A stretch of 49,407 nucleotides of DNA from Acidimicrobiales bacterium (GTDB lineage Bacteria; Actinomycetota; Acidimicrobiia; Acidimicrobiales; JAHEJN01): positions 1 through 49,407 of the forward strand of contig JAHEJN010000018.1 in the NCBI GenBank assembly GCA_024638845.1, in the 5' to 3' direction. The position numbers and the translations under genes are program-made. Positions 39,814-47,973 of the stretch are shown one piece after another. The notes under the pieces were generated by a model. That model saw nothing but the letters and a program-made list of their open reading frames with translations. It did not search any database and was not told where the DNA came from. Numbering within the stretch: the stretch's first letter is position 1; the number at the start of each line of letters is the position of its first letter.

Positions 39814-41016
39814 GTGACAGGCGGTCTCGATTCCCGCCGGGCCTGGCTCACGGTGGTGGGGGCGTTCTTCTCGTCGGGCATCACCTTGGGCACGGCCTAC
39901 AGCTTCGGCGCCTTCTTCGAGTCGATGGCCGAGGAGTTCGACGCCGCCCGCGGCGCCACGGCGGTGATCTTCGGCATCACCACCTTCAGCTTCTTCTGGT
40001 TGGGCATCGGCACCGGTCGCATGGTCGATCGCTTCGGTCCCCGACCGGTGCTCGCGTTGGGTGCTGCCAGCCTGCTCGTCGGACTCCTCGCCACCGCCGA
40101 GGTGCAGTCGCTCACCGCCGGCTACCTCACCTACGGCGCAGGAGTCGGCATCGCCGCAGCATGCGGGTACGTGCCGATGGTGGCGGTGGTCGGCGCCTGG
40201 TTCGAGCGGTCGCGAGCGGTTGCGGTCGGCGTGGCCGTCGCCGGCATCGGCGTCGGGACACTGGTGCTGTCGCCGCTCGCCGCCGCGCTCATCGACGCTC
40301 ACGGGTGGCGCGACACGTACCGCATCTTCGCCATCGGTGGGGCGGCGGTGCTCCTGGCTTGCGTCCCGCTGATGGATCGCCCGCCTGTGCACGCCCAGGC
40401 GACCGACCGGCCGTACCTCGATGCCTTCGGGTCGCCGGTTTTCCGGCGTCTGATCACGTCGGCGCTCTGTCTCGCGCTCGGACTGTTCGTGCCTTTCGTC
40501 TTCGTCGGTCAATACGCGAAGGATCGAGGTGTCGGTGCCGTGCAGGCATCGATTCTCGTGGGCGTGCTGGGCGGGTCGAGCGTGCTCGCTCGGGTGGGGT
40601 TCGGTTCGCTCGTGCGGCGATTCGGCTCGTTCCGCCTGTACCGGCTGTGCTTCGTGAGCCATTCGCTCAGCTTCTTCGTGTGGCTGGTGGCCGGATCGTC
40701 GTTTGCGGCCCTCGTGGTGTTCGTGGCGGTGTTGGGCGTCGGCTACGGAGGTTTCGTGGCCCTGAGCCCCATCGTGCTGAGCGATCTGTTGGGTGTGGTC
40801 GGGCTGGGAAAGATGCTCGGTGTGTTCTACACAGGCGCCGGGCTCGGTGGCCTGCTCGGTCCGCCATTTGCCGGATGGCTCATCGATCAGACCGACACCT
40901 ACCGGTGGGCGATCGTGTTCGGCGGCGTGTCCGGAGCCGTGGGTACGCTGCTGCTCTTCTGGATGCCGGTGGATCGCTCCGGACGCATCGAACGCGCCGC
41001 CACCGCCGTCGGCTGA
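39814..41016 (+). CDS. MFS transporter, monocarboxylate/oxalate-formate antiporter-like
   Basis: 400 residues with about 12 hydrophobic segments. The first loop GIGTGRMVDRFGPRPVLALG is the MFS motif-A-like region, and FSSGITLGTAYSFGAFFESM in the first helix resembles the monocarboxylate (MCT)/oxalate-formate antiporter branch, so an organic acid is the likely substrate. The GTG start lies 10 bases after the kgd stop, so it is probably co-transcribed with kgd, though no link in function is shown. Ends just before a convergent small gene. Confidence 0.87.
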   Translation: MTGGLDSRRAWLTVVGAFFSSGITLGTAYSFGAFFESMAEEFDAARGATAVIFGITTFSFFWLGIGTGRMVDRFGPRPVLALGAASLLVGLLATAEVQSLTAGYLTYGAGVGIAAACGYVPMVAVVGAWFERSRAVAVGVAVAGIGVGTLVLSPLAAALIDAHGWRDTYRIFAIGGAAVLLACVPLMDRPPVHAQATDRPYLDAFGSPVFRRLITSALCLALGLFVPFVFVGQYAKDRGVGAVQASILVGVLGGSSVLARVGFGSLVRRFGSFRLYRLCFVSHSLSFFVWLVAGSSFAALVVFVAVLGVGYGGFVALSPIVLSDLLGVVGLGKMLGVFYTGAGLGGLLGPPFAGWLIDQTDTYRWAIVFGGVSGAVGTLLLFWMPVDRSGRIERAATAVG

Positions 41017-41027
41017 AGCGATTCGTC

Positions 41028-41450
41028 TCAGCCCAACCTCGCCTGCATGGCAGTGACCAGCCGCTCGGGCTTCTGATTGCCGGCAATGACCAGGCCGATC
41101 TCCGAACCGTCGATGAACGCCAGCGTGAGCAGCTTCGAGCTCGTGGCGCCGTCACGCAGGTCGACAGAGACCACCTCGTGGTAGGCGAGCTCGGCTTCGA
41201 TGTCGCCGGCCGAGCCGGTGCCGGTATAGGTGCTCCAGAGGAATCGCCGATCGGTGACGATGAGATAGCCGTACGCCCTGGGGATACGCGCCGCTATTTC
41301 GCCAGGCTGCCCTGGCGCAGAATCCGGGCTGCTCGATTCGCTCGGCTGAACCACGGTGGCCTGCTCGACGGTCTCGCCTTCGGAAACCTCCAACTTCTTT
41401 CGCACTCGCCTCTCCAACTTCTTTCGCACTCGCCTGGTGAAGTCGGGCAT
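41028..41450 (-). CDS. Small cytoplasmic protein, PH-like fold predicted
   Basis: 140 residues. The N-terminus is very basic and contains an exact duplication (RRVRKKLE twice), followed by an acidic, Ser/Pro-rich linker and a C-terminal domain (about 55-140) with AYGYLIVTDRRFLWSTY and LAYHEVVSVDLRDG, which resembles bacterial PH/YokE-like domains. The ATG at 41450 has GGAAGGA four bases upstream; a GTG nine codons earlier is also possible. A TACGAT box lies 28-33 bases upstream. No membrane span is seen. Confidence 0.65.
   Translation of the reverse strand: MPDFTRRVRKKLERRVRKKLEVSEGETVEQATVVQPSESSSPDSAPGQPGEIAARIPRAYGYLIVTDRRFLWSTYTGTGSAGDIEAELAYHEVVSVDLRDGATSSKLLTLAFIDGSEIGLVIAGNQKPERLVTAMQARLG
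41388..41435. repeat. Exact 24-bp tandem duplication
   Basis: Two identical 24-bp units (41388-41411, 41412-41435), in frame, encode the doubled RRVRKKLE segment on the minus strand. Confidence 0.95.
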
Positions 41451-41549
41451 GCGGTCCTTCCGGTCTGGCTCGATCACGATCGTAGTTTCGACGCGCCGAT
41501 CGCTCGAGGCGAACGTGCACCTTCGGCCGTGCGCCGCGAGACTGGCACC

Positions 41550-42848
41550 ATGTTCGACCTCACGCCCTCGCCGGACTCGCTCGATCCGATCGAACGAGCC
41601 TCCATCGACGAGATCCGGTCACTCCAGCTCGAACGCATGCAGTGGTCGCTGCGGCACGCCTACGACAATGTCGGGCACTACCGGGCCGCGTTCGAGGCGG
41701 CAGGGGTCCACCCCGACGACTGTCGGAGTCTCGACGATCTCGGCCGCTTCCCTTTCACCGCCAAGGAGGATCTCCGCGAGCACTATCCGTTCGGCATGTT
41801 CGCCGTACCCCAGGACCAGGTGTCGCGTATCCACGCGTCGTCGGGTACCACCGGGCAACCCACGGTCGTCGGCTACACCCGGAACGACATCGACATGTGG
41901 GCCGACGTGTGCGCCCGCTCCATCCGGGCATCGGGCGGCCGTCCCGGGCACAAGGTGCACGTGGCGTACGGCTACGGCCTGTTCACGGGGGGCCTCGGGG
42001 CCCACTACGGCGCCGAGCGGCTGGGGTGCACCGTGATCCCGGTGTCCGGCGGCATGACCGAGCGTCAGGTTCGCCTCATCCACGACTTCCGACCGGAGGT
42101 GATCATGGTCACGCCGAGCTACATGCTGGCCCTGATCGACGAGATGGAACGTCACGATCTCGATCCGACCGACACGTCGTTGCAGGTCGGTATCTTCGGC
42201 GCCGAACCCTGGACCAACGACATGCGACTGGAGGTCGAACGTCGTCTCGACATGCATGCCGTCGACATCTATGGGCTGTCCGAGGTGATCGGCCCCGGTG
42301 TCGCCAACGAATGCGTCGAGACCAAGGACGGCCTGCACGTCTGGGAGGACCACTTCTACCCCGAGATCATCGATCCCGAATCCGGGGCGGTGCTGCCCGA
42401 CGGCGAATACGGCGAGCTGGCGTTCACCACGCTCACCAAGGAAGCAATGCCGATGGTGCGCTATCGCACCCGCGACCTCACCCGCCTGTTGCCCGGTACT
42501 GCACGGCCGATGCGGCGTATCGAGAAGATCACCGGCCGCACCGACGACATGATCATCCTCCGCGGCGTGAACCTGTTTCCCACCCAGATCGAGGAGCTCA
42601 CCTTGCGAACTCCGGCGCTGTCGGCGCACTTCCAGTGCCACCTGCGCAAGGACGGCGCCATGGATTCTCTCACGGTCAGAGTCGAGCGCCGCAGTGATGC
42701 CTCCCCCGGCGAGGCGGCCGCGGCCGGGGCCGAGCTCGCCGACCACGTGAAGAGCAACATCGGGGTCAGCATTGCCGTCGAGGTGGTCGAACCCGGCGAG
42801 GTGGCGAGGTCGGCCGGCAAGATGCACCGAGTCGTAGATGAGCGCTGA
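41550..42848 (+). CDS. Phenylacetate-CoA ligase-like AMP-forming enzyme
   Basis: 432 residues, the usual length for PaaK-type ligases, which activate an aryl acid with ATP and CoA. Signatures are HAYDNVGHYRAAF, FPFTAKEDLREHYPFG, the AMP-binding P-loop SSGTTGQPTVVGYT, YGLSEVIGPGVANEC, MVRYRTRDLT and the C-terminal RTDDMIILRGVNLFPTQIE. Phenylacetate is the best guess for the acid, but no other paa gene is in the window, so another aryl acid is possible. A GAGACT box lies 6 nt before the ATG. The 3' end faces a palindromic repeat and a convergent gene. Confidence 0.9.
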   Translation: MFDLTPSPDSLDPIERASIDEIRSLQLERMQWSLRHAYDNVGHYRAAFEAAGVHPDDCRSLDDLGRFPFTAKEDLREHYPFGMFAVPQDQVSRIHASSGTTGQPTVVGYTRNDIDMWADVCARSIRASGGRPGHKVHVAYGYGLFTGGLGAHYGAERLGCTVIPVSGGMTERQVRLIHDFRPEVIMVTPSYMLALIDEMERHDLDPTDTSLQVGIFGAEPWTNDMRLEVERRLDMHAVDIYGLSEVIGPGVANECVETKDGLHVWEDHFYPEIIDPESGAVLPDGEYGELAFTTLTKEAMPMVRYRTRDLTRLLPGTARPMRRIEKITGRTDDMIILRGVNLFPTQIEELTLRTPALSAHFQCHLRKDGAMDSLTVRVERRSDASPGEAAAAGAELADHVKSNIGVSIAVEVVEPGEVARSAGKMHRVVDER

Positions 42849-42871
42849 GGGCCCCCACCCCCTCAACCAAC

Positions 42872-42923
42872 CCGAAATCGGTTTGTGCGGGACCACATGT
42901 GGACCCCAGCAAACCAATTTCGG
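42872..42923. repeat. 52-bp palindromic repeat, copy 2
   Basis: Begins CCGAAATCGGTTTG and ends CAAACCAATTTCGG, pairing around a less perfect centre than copy 1. It lies between two convergent genes (stops at 42848 and 42937) and could terminate both. It shares length and arms with the copy at 27900-27951. Confidence 0.85.
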
Positions 42924-42936
42924 CGGGAGAGGTCGG

Positions 42937-44466
42937 TCAGCGAGCGCCGGAGATGAGCTGATCGACCGGAGCGAAGTCGTCGGTGAGCAGCAGGGCACCG
43001 TCGAGAAAGGCCGACAGGTCCTCGACGACGCGCCCGGCGTCGCCGGACCCCTCGATCGATCCGGCGAGGGCGTCCTCGTCGATCGGTCGATCCGACGCCA
43101 CGATCACCGAGTTGCCGCCGAAGCCCGCCGCTGCCCCCGATCCGAGAATGACGACGACGTGGGGAAACACATCGGCGATCGTCGCCACCTCGGCTCGTAG
43201 GAACCCGAGCGCGGGCGAGTCGATCACGTTGGCGGCGTACACGCCGCCGGGTCGCAGTACCCGATCGATGTCGGTGAGGAACTCCCGGGTGGCGAGATGG
43301 AACGGCACGGCCCGGCTCCCGAACGCATCACCGATGACGACGTCGGCGCTGTCGGATGGCCGGTCGGTCATGCTCAGGCGGCCGTCGCCCACCACGATCT
43401 CGGTCTCGGCGGCCCGGTCGAATGCGAGGTCGGTGACCACGATGTCAACCAGGTCCTTGTCGATCTCCATCACCGTCTGGCGGCTGCCCGGACGAGTGGC
43501 CTGGAGATAGCGGGGAATGGTGAACCCACCCCCGCCCAGCTCGATGACGTCGACCGGGCCCTCGGGCGCGAGGATCTCGATGGCGTCGACGAGACGGCGG
43601 ATGTACCAGAACTCGAGATGGGTGGGATCGTCGAGGTCGACATAGCTGTGGCGCAGATCGTCGAGACGCAGCACCCGTCCCGACGGATTGGCGGCATCGA
43701 CCTCGACCGACACGCAGTAGTACGCCGTCTGGGTCTGGCATGGACTGTCGACGACGGCGACGCCGGTGATAAGCACCGCGACCAGCGCCGTGAGACTGAA
43801 CAGACGGCCCGTCGAGTGGAGGGCGGCCGCTGTCCACAGTGCGACACCCGATGCGATGAGCAGGAGACCGACCGTGACGACGAGGGTGGTGACCGCGGCC
43901 CAGGCGACGAGCACGAACCCGGTGAGGAACGTGCCCACGATCGCACCGGCGGTGCTGTAGGCCGACAGCCGACCGACCGTGACGCCGGTGGTGGAGAGAT
44001 CGCGCAGCTGGAGCTTCACCACCGCAGGGGGTACGGCACTGAGGACCGATGCCGCAGGGAGGAAGCCGAAGGCGGCCAGCGCGATGATGCTGACCCCGCC
44101 CGCCGAACCGAGCTCGGGGCCGAGCACTCGCACGACGGGAATGCTGGCGATGGCGAGAACCCCACCGGTCATGAGCAACAGCGGCACCACCCGCCGGGGA
44201 TCGAACCGATCGGCCAGGTAGCCGCCGGCCCAGGCTCCCAACGCGATGCCGGCGAGGATCGTGCCGATGATGCCGGTGAAGGTCTCCAGGCTCACGCCGA
44301 CGAACGGGGCGAGAATGCGTCCGGCGAGGATCTCCAGCACCAACACGGCAGCCGAGGTGCCGGTGACCAGCGCAATTGCGAGCGGTTTGGGCAGGGGCTC
44401 GCCGGCCCGCACCCTCGGCTGACCCCCCACCACTTCCGTCGAGGCCGGTGGCTCTTCAGCGGCCAT
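42937..44466 (-). CDS. Membrane protein fused to a spermidine-synthase-like methyltransferase fold
   Basis: About 509 residues. The first ~285 carry around nine to ten membrane spans (MFS-like; KPLAIALVTGTSAAVLVLEILAGRI at the start is typical), the last ~210 form a Rossmann domain with VIELGGGGFTIPRYL, an acidic residue in VMEIDKDLVDI and VVGDGRLSM. The family is annotated as spermidine synthase-like; whether it makes a polyamine is unproven. The ATG at 44466 (or 44478) overlaps the end of the GNAT gene, so the two are coupled. Confidence 0.83.
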   Translation of the reverse strand: MAAEEPPASTEVVGGQPRVRAGEPLPKPLAIALVTGTSAAVLVLEILAGRILAPFVGVSLETFTGIIGTILAGIALGAWAGGYLADRFDPRRVVPLLLMTGGVLAIASIPVVRVLGPELGSAGGVSIIALAAFGFLPAASVLSAVPPAVVKLQLRDLSTTGVTVGRLSAYSTAGAIVGTFLTGFVLVAWAAVTTLVVTVGLLLIASGVALWTAAALHSTGRLFSLTALVAVLITGVAVVDSPCQTQTAYYCVSVEVDAANPSGRVLRLDDLRHSYVDLDDPTHLEFWYIRRLVDAIEILAPEGPVDVIELGGGGFTIPRYLQATRPGSRQTVMEIDKDLVDIVVTDLAFDRAAETEIVVGDGRLSMTDRPSDSADVVIGDAFGSRAVPFHLATREFLTDIDRVLRPGGVYAANVIDSPALGFLRAEVATIADVFPHVVVILGSGAAAGFGGNSVIVASDRPIDEDALAGSIEGSGDAGRVVEDLSAFLDGALLLTDDFAPVDQLISGAR

Positions 44467-44989
44467 CGGACTCTGCATTTGCGGCGGTGAAGCTGAACAC
44501 GTGGGCGTCGTGGGGCTCACCGTGGAGGAGCAGCCGGGCGCGAGCAACACCTTCGTAGTGCGCACCGGCTTTCTCGGCGACCCGGCGGCTGGGGTGGTTC
44601 CGGGTCGACATGAACACTTCGAGGCGCTGGTAGCCCCCCTCGACCAGCCCGTGGCGCGCCAGCAGGCGGGTGGCCGCCGTGGCATGGCCACGACCGGTGT
44701 GGGCCGAATGCACCCAGTAACCCAGGTTGGCGGTGTTGTTGACCTCGTTGATCAGATTGAGTCCACAGCACCCGACGAAATTGCCCTCGTCGTCGATCAT
44801 CGCGAAGCGGTGGACGTCACCGAGCTCGCCGTTGATCCAGCGCAGGGCGTCGACCTCGGTGTAGGTACTGTCGGCCCACGGCATGAAGGGCAACAGGTGG
44901 GCCCGCGAGGCGTGCACGGCCGCCGTCACCACGGGAGCGTCGTCGGGAGTCGGTGCTCGCAACACGAGATGATCGGAGCGCAGAGCCAT
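44456..44989 (-). CDS. GNAT acetyltransferase, RimJ/RimL-like
   Basis: 177 residues from the ATG at 44989. Starts LRSDHLVLRAPTPDDAPVV and includes FVGCCGLNLINEVNNTANLGYWV, TGRGHATAATRLLARHG (acetyl-CoA motif) and NHPSRRVAEKAGAHYEGVAR, all typical of RimJ/RimL protein N-acetyltransferases. Ribosomal or other protein N-termini are possible substrates. Other in-frame starts up to 45031 exist, but they would run into the promoter region of the divergent sixA gene. Confidence 0.87.
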   Translation of the reverse strand: MALRSDHLVLRAPTPDDAPVVTAAVHASRAHLLPFMPWADSTYTEVDALRWINGELGDVHRFAMIDDEGNFVGCCGLNLINEVNNTANLGYWVHSAHTGRGHATAATRLLARHGLVEGGYQRLEVFMSTRNHPSRRVAEKAGAHYEGVARARLLLHGEPHDAHVFSFTAANAESDGR

Positions 44990-45080
44990 GGCCACGAGTG
45001 TGGCCTGCAACGGAGCGGTAGTCGTGCCCATTTCCCGGATGTGGCTTCACGCCGAAGGCGTCAGGGTGCACACTGACCAC

Positions 45081-45626
45081 ATGACCGCCGCACCGACTGA
45101 CGGGGCCGACCACCATCTGCTGCTGGTGCTGCGCCATGCCAAGTCCAGCTGGAAAACGCCAGGCCTGGCCGACCATGATCGACCCCTGGCGCCACGGGGC
45201 GTTCGCGCCGCGGCGGCTCTGCAACACCACTTCACCGACCTCGAGATCGTGCCCGACCTGGTGCTGTGCTCGAGCGCGACCCGCGCCGTCGAGACCTGGA
45301 AGGGAGTTGCCGGGGCCTTTCCACCCGCTACCGCCGTGGCGGTGGAGGACGAGCTGTACGGTGCCAACGACGACCATCTCCTCGGTCGGCTCTGTCTCGT
45401 GCCCGAGTCGGTCGGGTCGGTGCTGCTCATCGGCCACAATCCCGGGGTGGAGGATTTGTGCTCGGGGCTCGTGGGTTCGGGGGATCCGGTGCTGCAGGCC
45501 CGCCTCGAGACGAAGTTCCCCACCGGAGCCCTGGCGACGTTCTTCGTCCCCGTGCCGTGGGACGAGCTCGACTGGGGTGGCGCTGAGCTGATCGGCTTCG
45601 TCGTTCCCCGAAACCTCGAGTGGTGA
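45081..45626 (+). CDS. SixA-type phosphohistidine phosphatase
   Basis: 181 residues. The RHG-like catalytic motif is LVLRHAKSSWKTPGLADHDRPL at about 18-38, the form typical of SixA, with CSSATRAVETW and the second catalytic His in LLIGHNPGVEDL. E. coli SixA removes phosphate from histidine in phosphorelay or PTS proteins; the target here is unknown. The ATG at 45081 is preceded 6 nt upstream by CACACT, a weak -10 candidate. Confidence 0.88.
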   Translation: MTAAPTDGADHHLLLVLRHAKSSWKTPGLADHDRPLAPRGVRAAAALQHHFTDLEIVPDLVLCSSATRAVETWKGVAGAFPPATAVAVEDELYGANDDHLLGRLCLVPESVGSVLLIGHNPGVEDLCSGLVGSGDPVLQARLETKFPTGALATFFVPVPWDELDWGGAELIGFVVPRNLEW

Positions 45627-45695
45627 GCCGTCGGCCCAGGCCCGACAGGACCTTCTGCTCTTGGCGAGGCTCCGGAGCCGACCGAGAATGCAACG

Positions 45696-46124
45696 ATGGC
45701 CGACCGCGTGACCGCCTGCCCGAGCTGCGGAACCCGCAACCGCGTTCCCCTCGTGTCTCGTGGCCGACCGCGTTGCGGCGAATGCCGGGCCGACCTCCCC
45801 TGGTTGGTCGATCTCGGCGCCGGTGAAGTCGCCGCGGCCATCGAGCAGTCGAAGCTCCCCGTGTTGGTCGATCTGTGGGCGCCCTGGTGTGGACCGTGCC
45901 GCATGGTTGCTCCCGCGCTCGAACAACTCGCAGTGGAACGGGCCGGGTCGTTGCGCATCGCCAAGGTGAACGTCGACGACGCCCCGACGGCGTCGGCCCG
46001 ATTCGGCGTGCAGGGCATCCCGACGATGCTGCTGTTCGCCGGTGGTGTCGAGGTCGGCCGACAGGTCGGCGCCATGCCGATCGAGGGCATCCGCCAGTTC
46101 GTCGACCGGTCGCTCGCCGGCTGA
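45696..46124 (+). CDS. trxC: Thioredoxin with N-terminal zinc ribbon (TrxC/Trx2 type)
   Basis: 142 residues. A zinc ribbon (CPSCGTRN and CGECRADLPW, about 8-36) is followed by the thioredoxin fold with the active site LWAPWCGPCRMVAP (CGPC, about 66-69) and the cis-Pro segment GVQGIPTMLLF. It reduces protein disulfides. Thioredoxin 2-type proteins are often part of oxidative-stress defence, so it is a candidate electron donor for the peroxidase at 17630, though nothing in the sequence proves that. The ATG is preceded 6 nt upstream by GAGAAT. Confidence 0.92.
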   Translation: MADRVTACPSCGTRNRVPLVSRGRPRCGECRADLPWLVDLGAGEVAAAIEQSKLPVLVDLWAPWCGPCRMVAPALEQLAVERAGSLRIAKVNVDDAPTASARFGVQGIPTMLLFAGGVEVGRQVGAMPIEGIRQFVDRSLAG

Positions 46125-46185
46125 ATCGACAACCGGCGCTCCTCCGGCACGGGTAAGGTCACCGCGATCGAAGGATGAGGTCATC

Positions 46186-47103
46186 GTGAAGCGTGCACTA
46201 CCGATCGACAAGGTCGACATGGCGTCGGTGCCCATGTTCGCCGCGACGATGTTGGCCGAGGCGCGGGCCCTGCGGAACCGGCCGGTGCTCCGTGAGATGG
46301 GCGATCTCGACGACTGGACGACCGCCCAGCTCTCCGACCCGTCCCTGCCCCCAGACGAGCTGATTCCGGTGGGCTACGAACGCAACGACACCGTCGCCAG
46401 CCTCACCATGCTCGCCGGCAACATTGCCGTGAACCTGGCGATCGCGAATGCCCTCGGCAAGGTGGCCAGCCGACTGTTCGGCCGACGGGTGATCACCATC
46501 AGCGGCCGACGCGGCAGCCTCTTGGCAGCCATGGTGACCTGGGACTTCCTGTACTACTGGAACCACCGCTGGCAGCACGAGAAGCGGATCTTCTGGGCCA
46601 ACCACGTCACCCACCACTCGAGCGAGCACTACAACCTGTCGACCGCATTGCGCCAGCCGTGGTCGGGGTTCTTGTTGGCGTGGGTGTACTTCCCGATGCC
46701 ACTTCTCGGGTTCTCGCCCGCCCAGATCGCCAAGGCCGGCCAGCTCAACCTGCTCTATCAGTACTGGATCCACACCGAAGTCATCGACCGGCTCTCCCCC
46801 ACCGCCGAGCACGTCCTCAACACGCCGTCACACCATCGGGTGCACCACGGAGCGAACCCGCAGTATCTCGACAAGAACTACGGCGGCATTCTCATCACCT
46901 GGGACAAGCTCTTCGGCACCTTCGAGCCCGAGGTGCGTCGCGTGAAGTACGGGCTCACGAAGAACATCAAGACGTTCAACCCGGTGAAGATCGGCTACGG
47001 CGAGTTCGCCGCCATCGCCCGCGACGTGCGCACGGCCAAGGGCTGGCGCGACAAGCTGGGCCACCTGTGGAACCGACCCGGCTGGCAGCCGGAGGCCTCA
47101 TGA
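46186..47103 (+). CDS. Fatty acid hydroxylase/sterol desaturase superfamily protein
   Basis: 305 residues with several membrane spans and the di-iron histidine clusters of the superfamily: YYWNHRWQHEKR (HxxxH), HVTHHSSEHYN and HRVHHGANPQYLDKNYGG. These enzymes add a hydroxyl group or double bond to lipid substrates using oxygen. The GTG at 46186 follows GGATGAGG at good spacing, with a TAAGGT box 27-32 bases upstream. The stop overlaps the start of the enoyl-CoA hydratase gene (ATGA), so both are made together. Confidence 0.9.
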   Translation: MKRALPIDKVDMASVPMFAATMLAEARALRNRPVLREMGDLDDWTTAQLSDPSLPPDELIPVGYERNDTVASLTMLAGNIAVNLAIANALGKVASRLFGRRVITISGRRGSLLAAMVTWDFLYYWNHRWQHEKRIFWANHVTHHSSEHYNLSTALRQPWSGFLLAWVYFPMPLLGFSPAQIAKAGQLNLLYQYWIHTEVIDRLSPTAEHVLNTPSHHRVHHGANPQYLDKNYGGILITWDKLFGTFEPEVRRVKYGLTKNIKTFNPVKIGYGEFAAIARDVRTAKGWRDKLGHLWNRPGWQPEAS

Positions 47104-47918
47104 CCCCCGCATTCGACACACTGCTGGTCGAGGTCGACGGGCGCATCGGGCGGCTGACTCTCAACCGACCCGACAAGCTGAATCCGCTGTCGACCCACAC
47201 ACTGCGCGAGCTGGCCGAAGCGGCACACTGGTTCGACACGCAGCGTGACGTTCGCGTCGTCGTGGTCTCGGGTGCCGGCCGGGCGTTCTCGGCCGGAGCC
47301 GACATCTCGAGCTTCGGCGAGGACCCGTCGAACGACGCACTCAGCCCCCGCGACTCGGCCGAGACCGGTTGGCTCATGGCCCGGGCCTTCGAGCAGATGC
47401 GGGCGGTCACGATCGCCGCCATCTGGGGTCCCTGTATCGGTGGTGGGGTCGTGCTGGCCGCCGTCTGCGACCTCCGCATCGCGGCGACCGACACGTACTT
47501 CTCCATACCCGAGGTCGATCTGGGCATCCCGCTCGCGTGGGGCGGCATTCCCCGCCTGGTTCGCGAGCTGGGCCCGGCGATCACCCGGGAGCTCGTGATG
47601 ACCTGTCGGCCCTTCAGCGCCGACGAGGCCAGGGCCCTGGGGTTCCTGAACCGGGTCGTGGCGGCCGAGTCGGTGATGGCCGAGGCCGGACAACTCGCCG
47701 CCGATCTCGCCCAGAAGTCGGCCCTTGCCCTGTACGCCAGCAAGACCGGTGTCAATGCCGCGCTCGAGGCCATGGCGCCTGCTTCCGCCGCGTGGTCCGA
47801 CGCCGACAGTCTGGTGGCGGCCCTCGGCGACCCTGAATCGCGTCGGCTCGGCAACGAGTACCTGCGTCGGGTGCGCAAAGAGGCCTCGGGGGAGAACCCA
47901 TCGGACCGGCACGGTTGA
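47100..47918 (+). CDS. Enoyl-CoA hydratase/isomerase family protein
   Basis: 272 residues of the crotonase fold. The oxyanion-hole segments are GRAFSAGADISSF and IWGPCIGGGVVLAAVCDLRIAA, then FSIPEVDLGIPLAWGGIPRLVRELG. The crotonase glutamate pair is not obvious, so hydratase, isomerase or another crotonase reaction remains possible. Its start lies in the stop codon of the hydroxylase gene. The pair suggests modification or breakdown of a lipid acyl chain. Convergent with the SARP gene at 47974. Confidence 0.88.
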   Translation: MTPAFDTLLVEVDGRIGRLTLNRPDKLNPLSTHTLRELAEAAHWFDTQRDVRVVVVSGAGRAFSAGADISSFGEDPSNDALSPRDSAETGWLMARAFEQMRAVTIAAIWGPCIGGGVVLAAVCDLRIAATDTYFSIPEVDLGIPLAWGGIPRLVRELGPAITRELVMTCRPFSADEARALGFLNRVVAAESVMAEAGQLAADLAQKSALALYASKTGVNAALEAMAPASAAWSDADSLVAALGDPESRRLGNEYLRRVRKEASGENPSDRHG

Positions 47919-47973
47919 CAGCGCAAGACGTGCCCATACCCCACCCCGCCTCGGCAGCAAGTCGGCTGACCGC

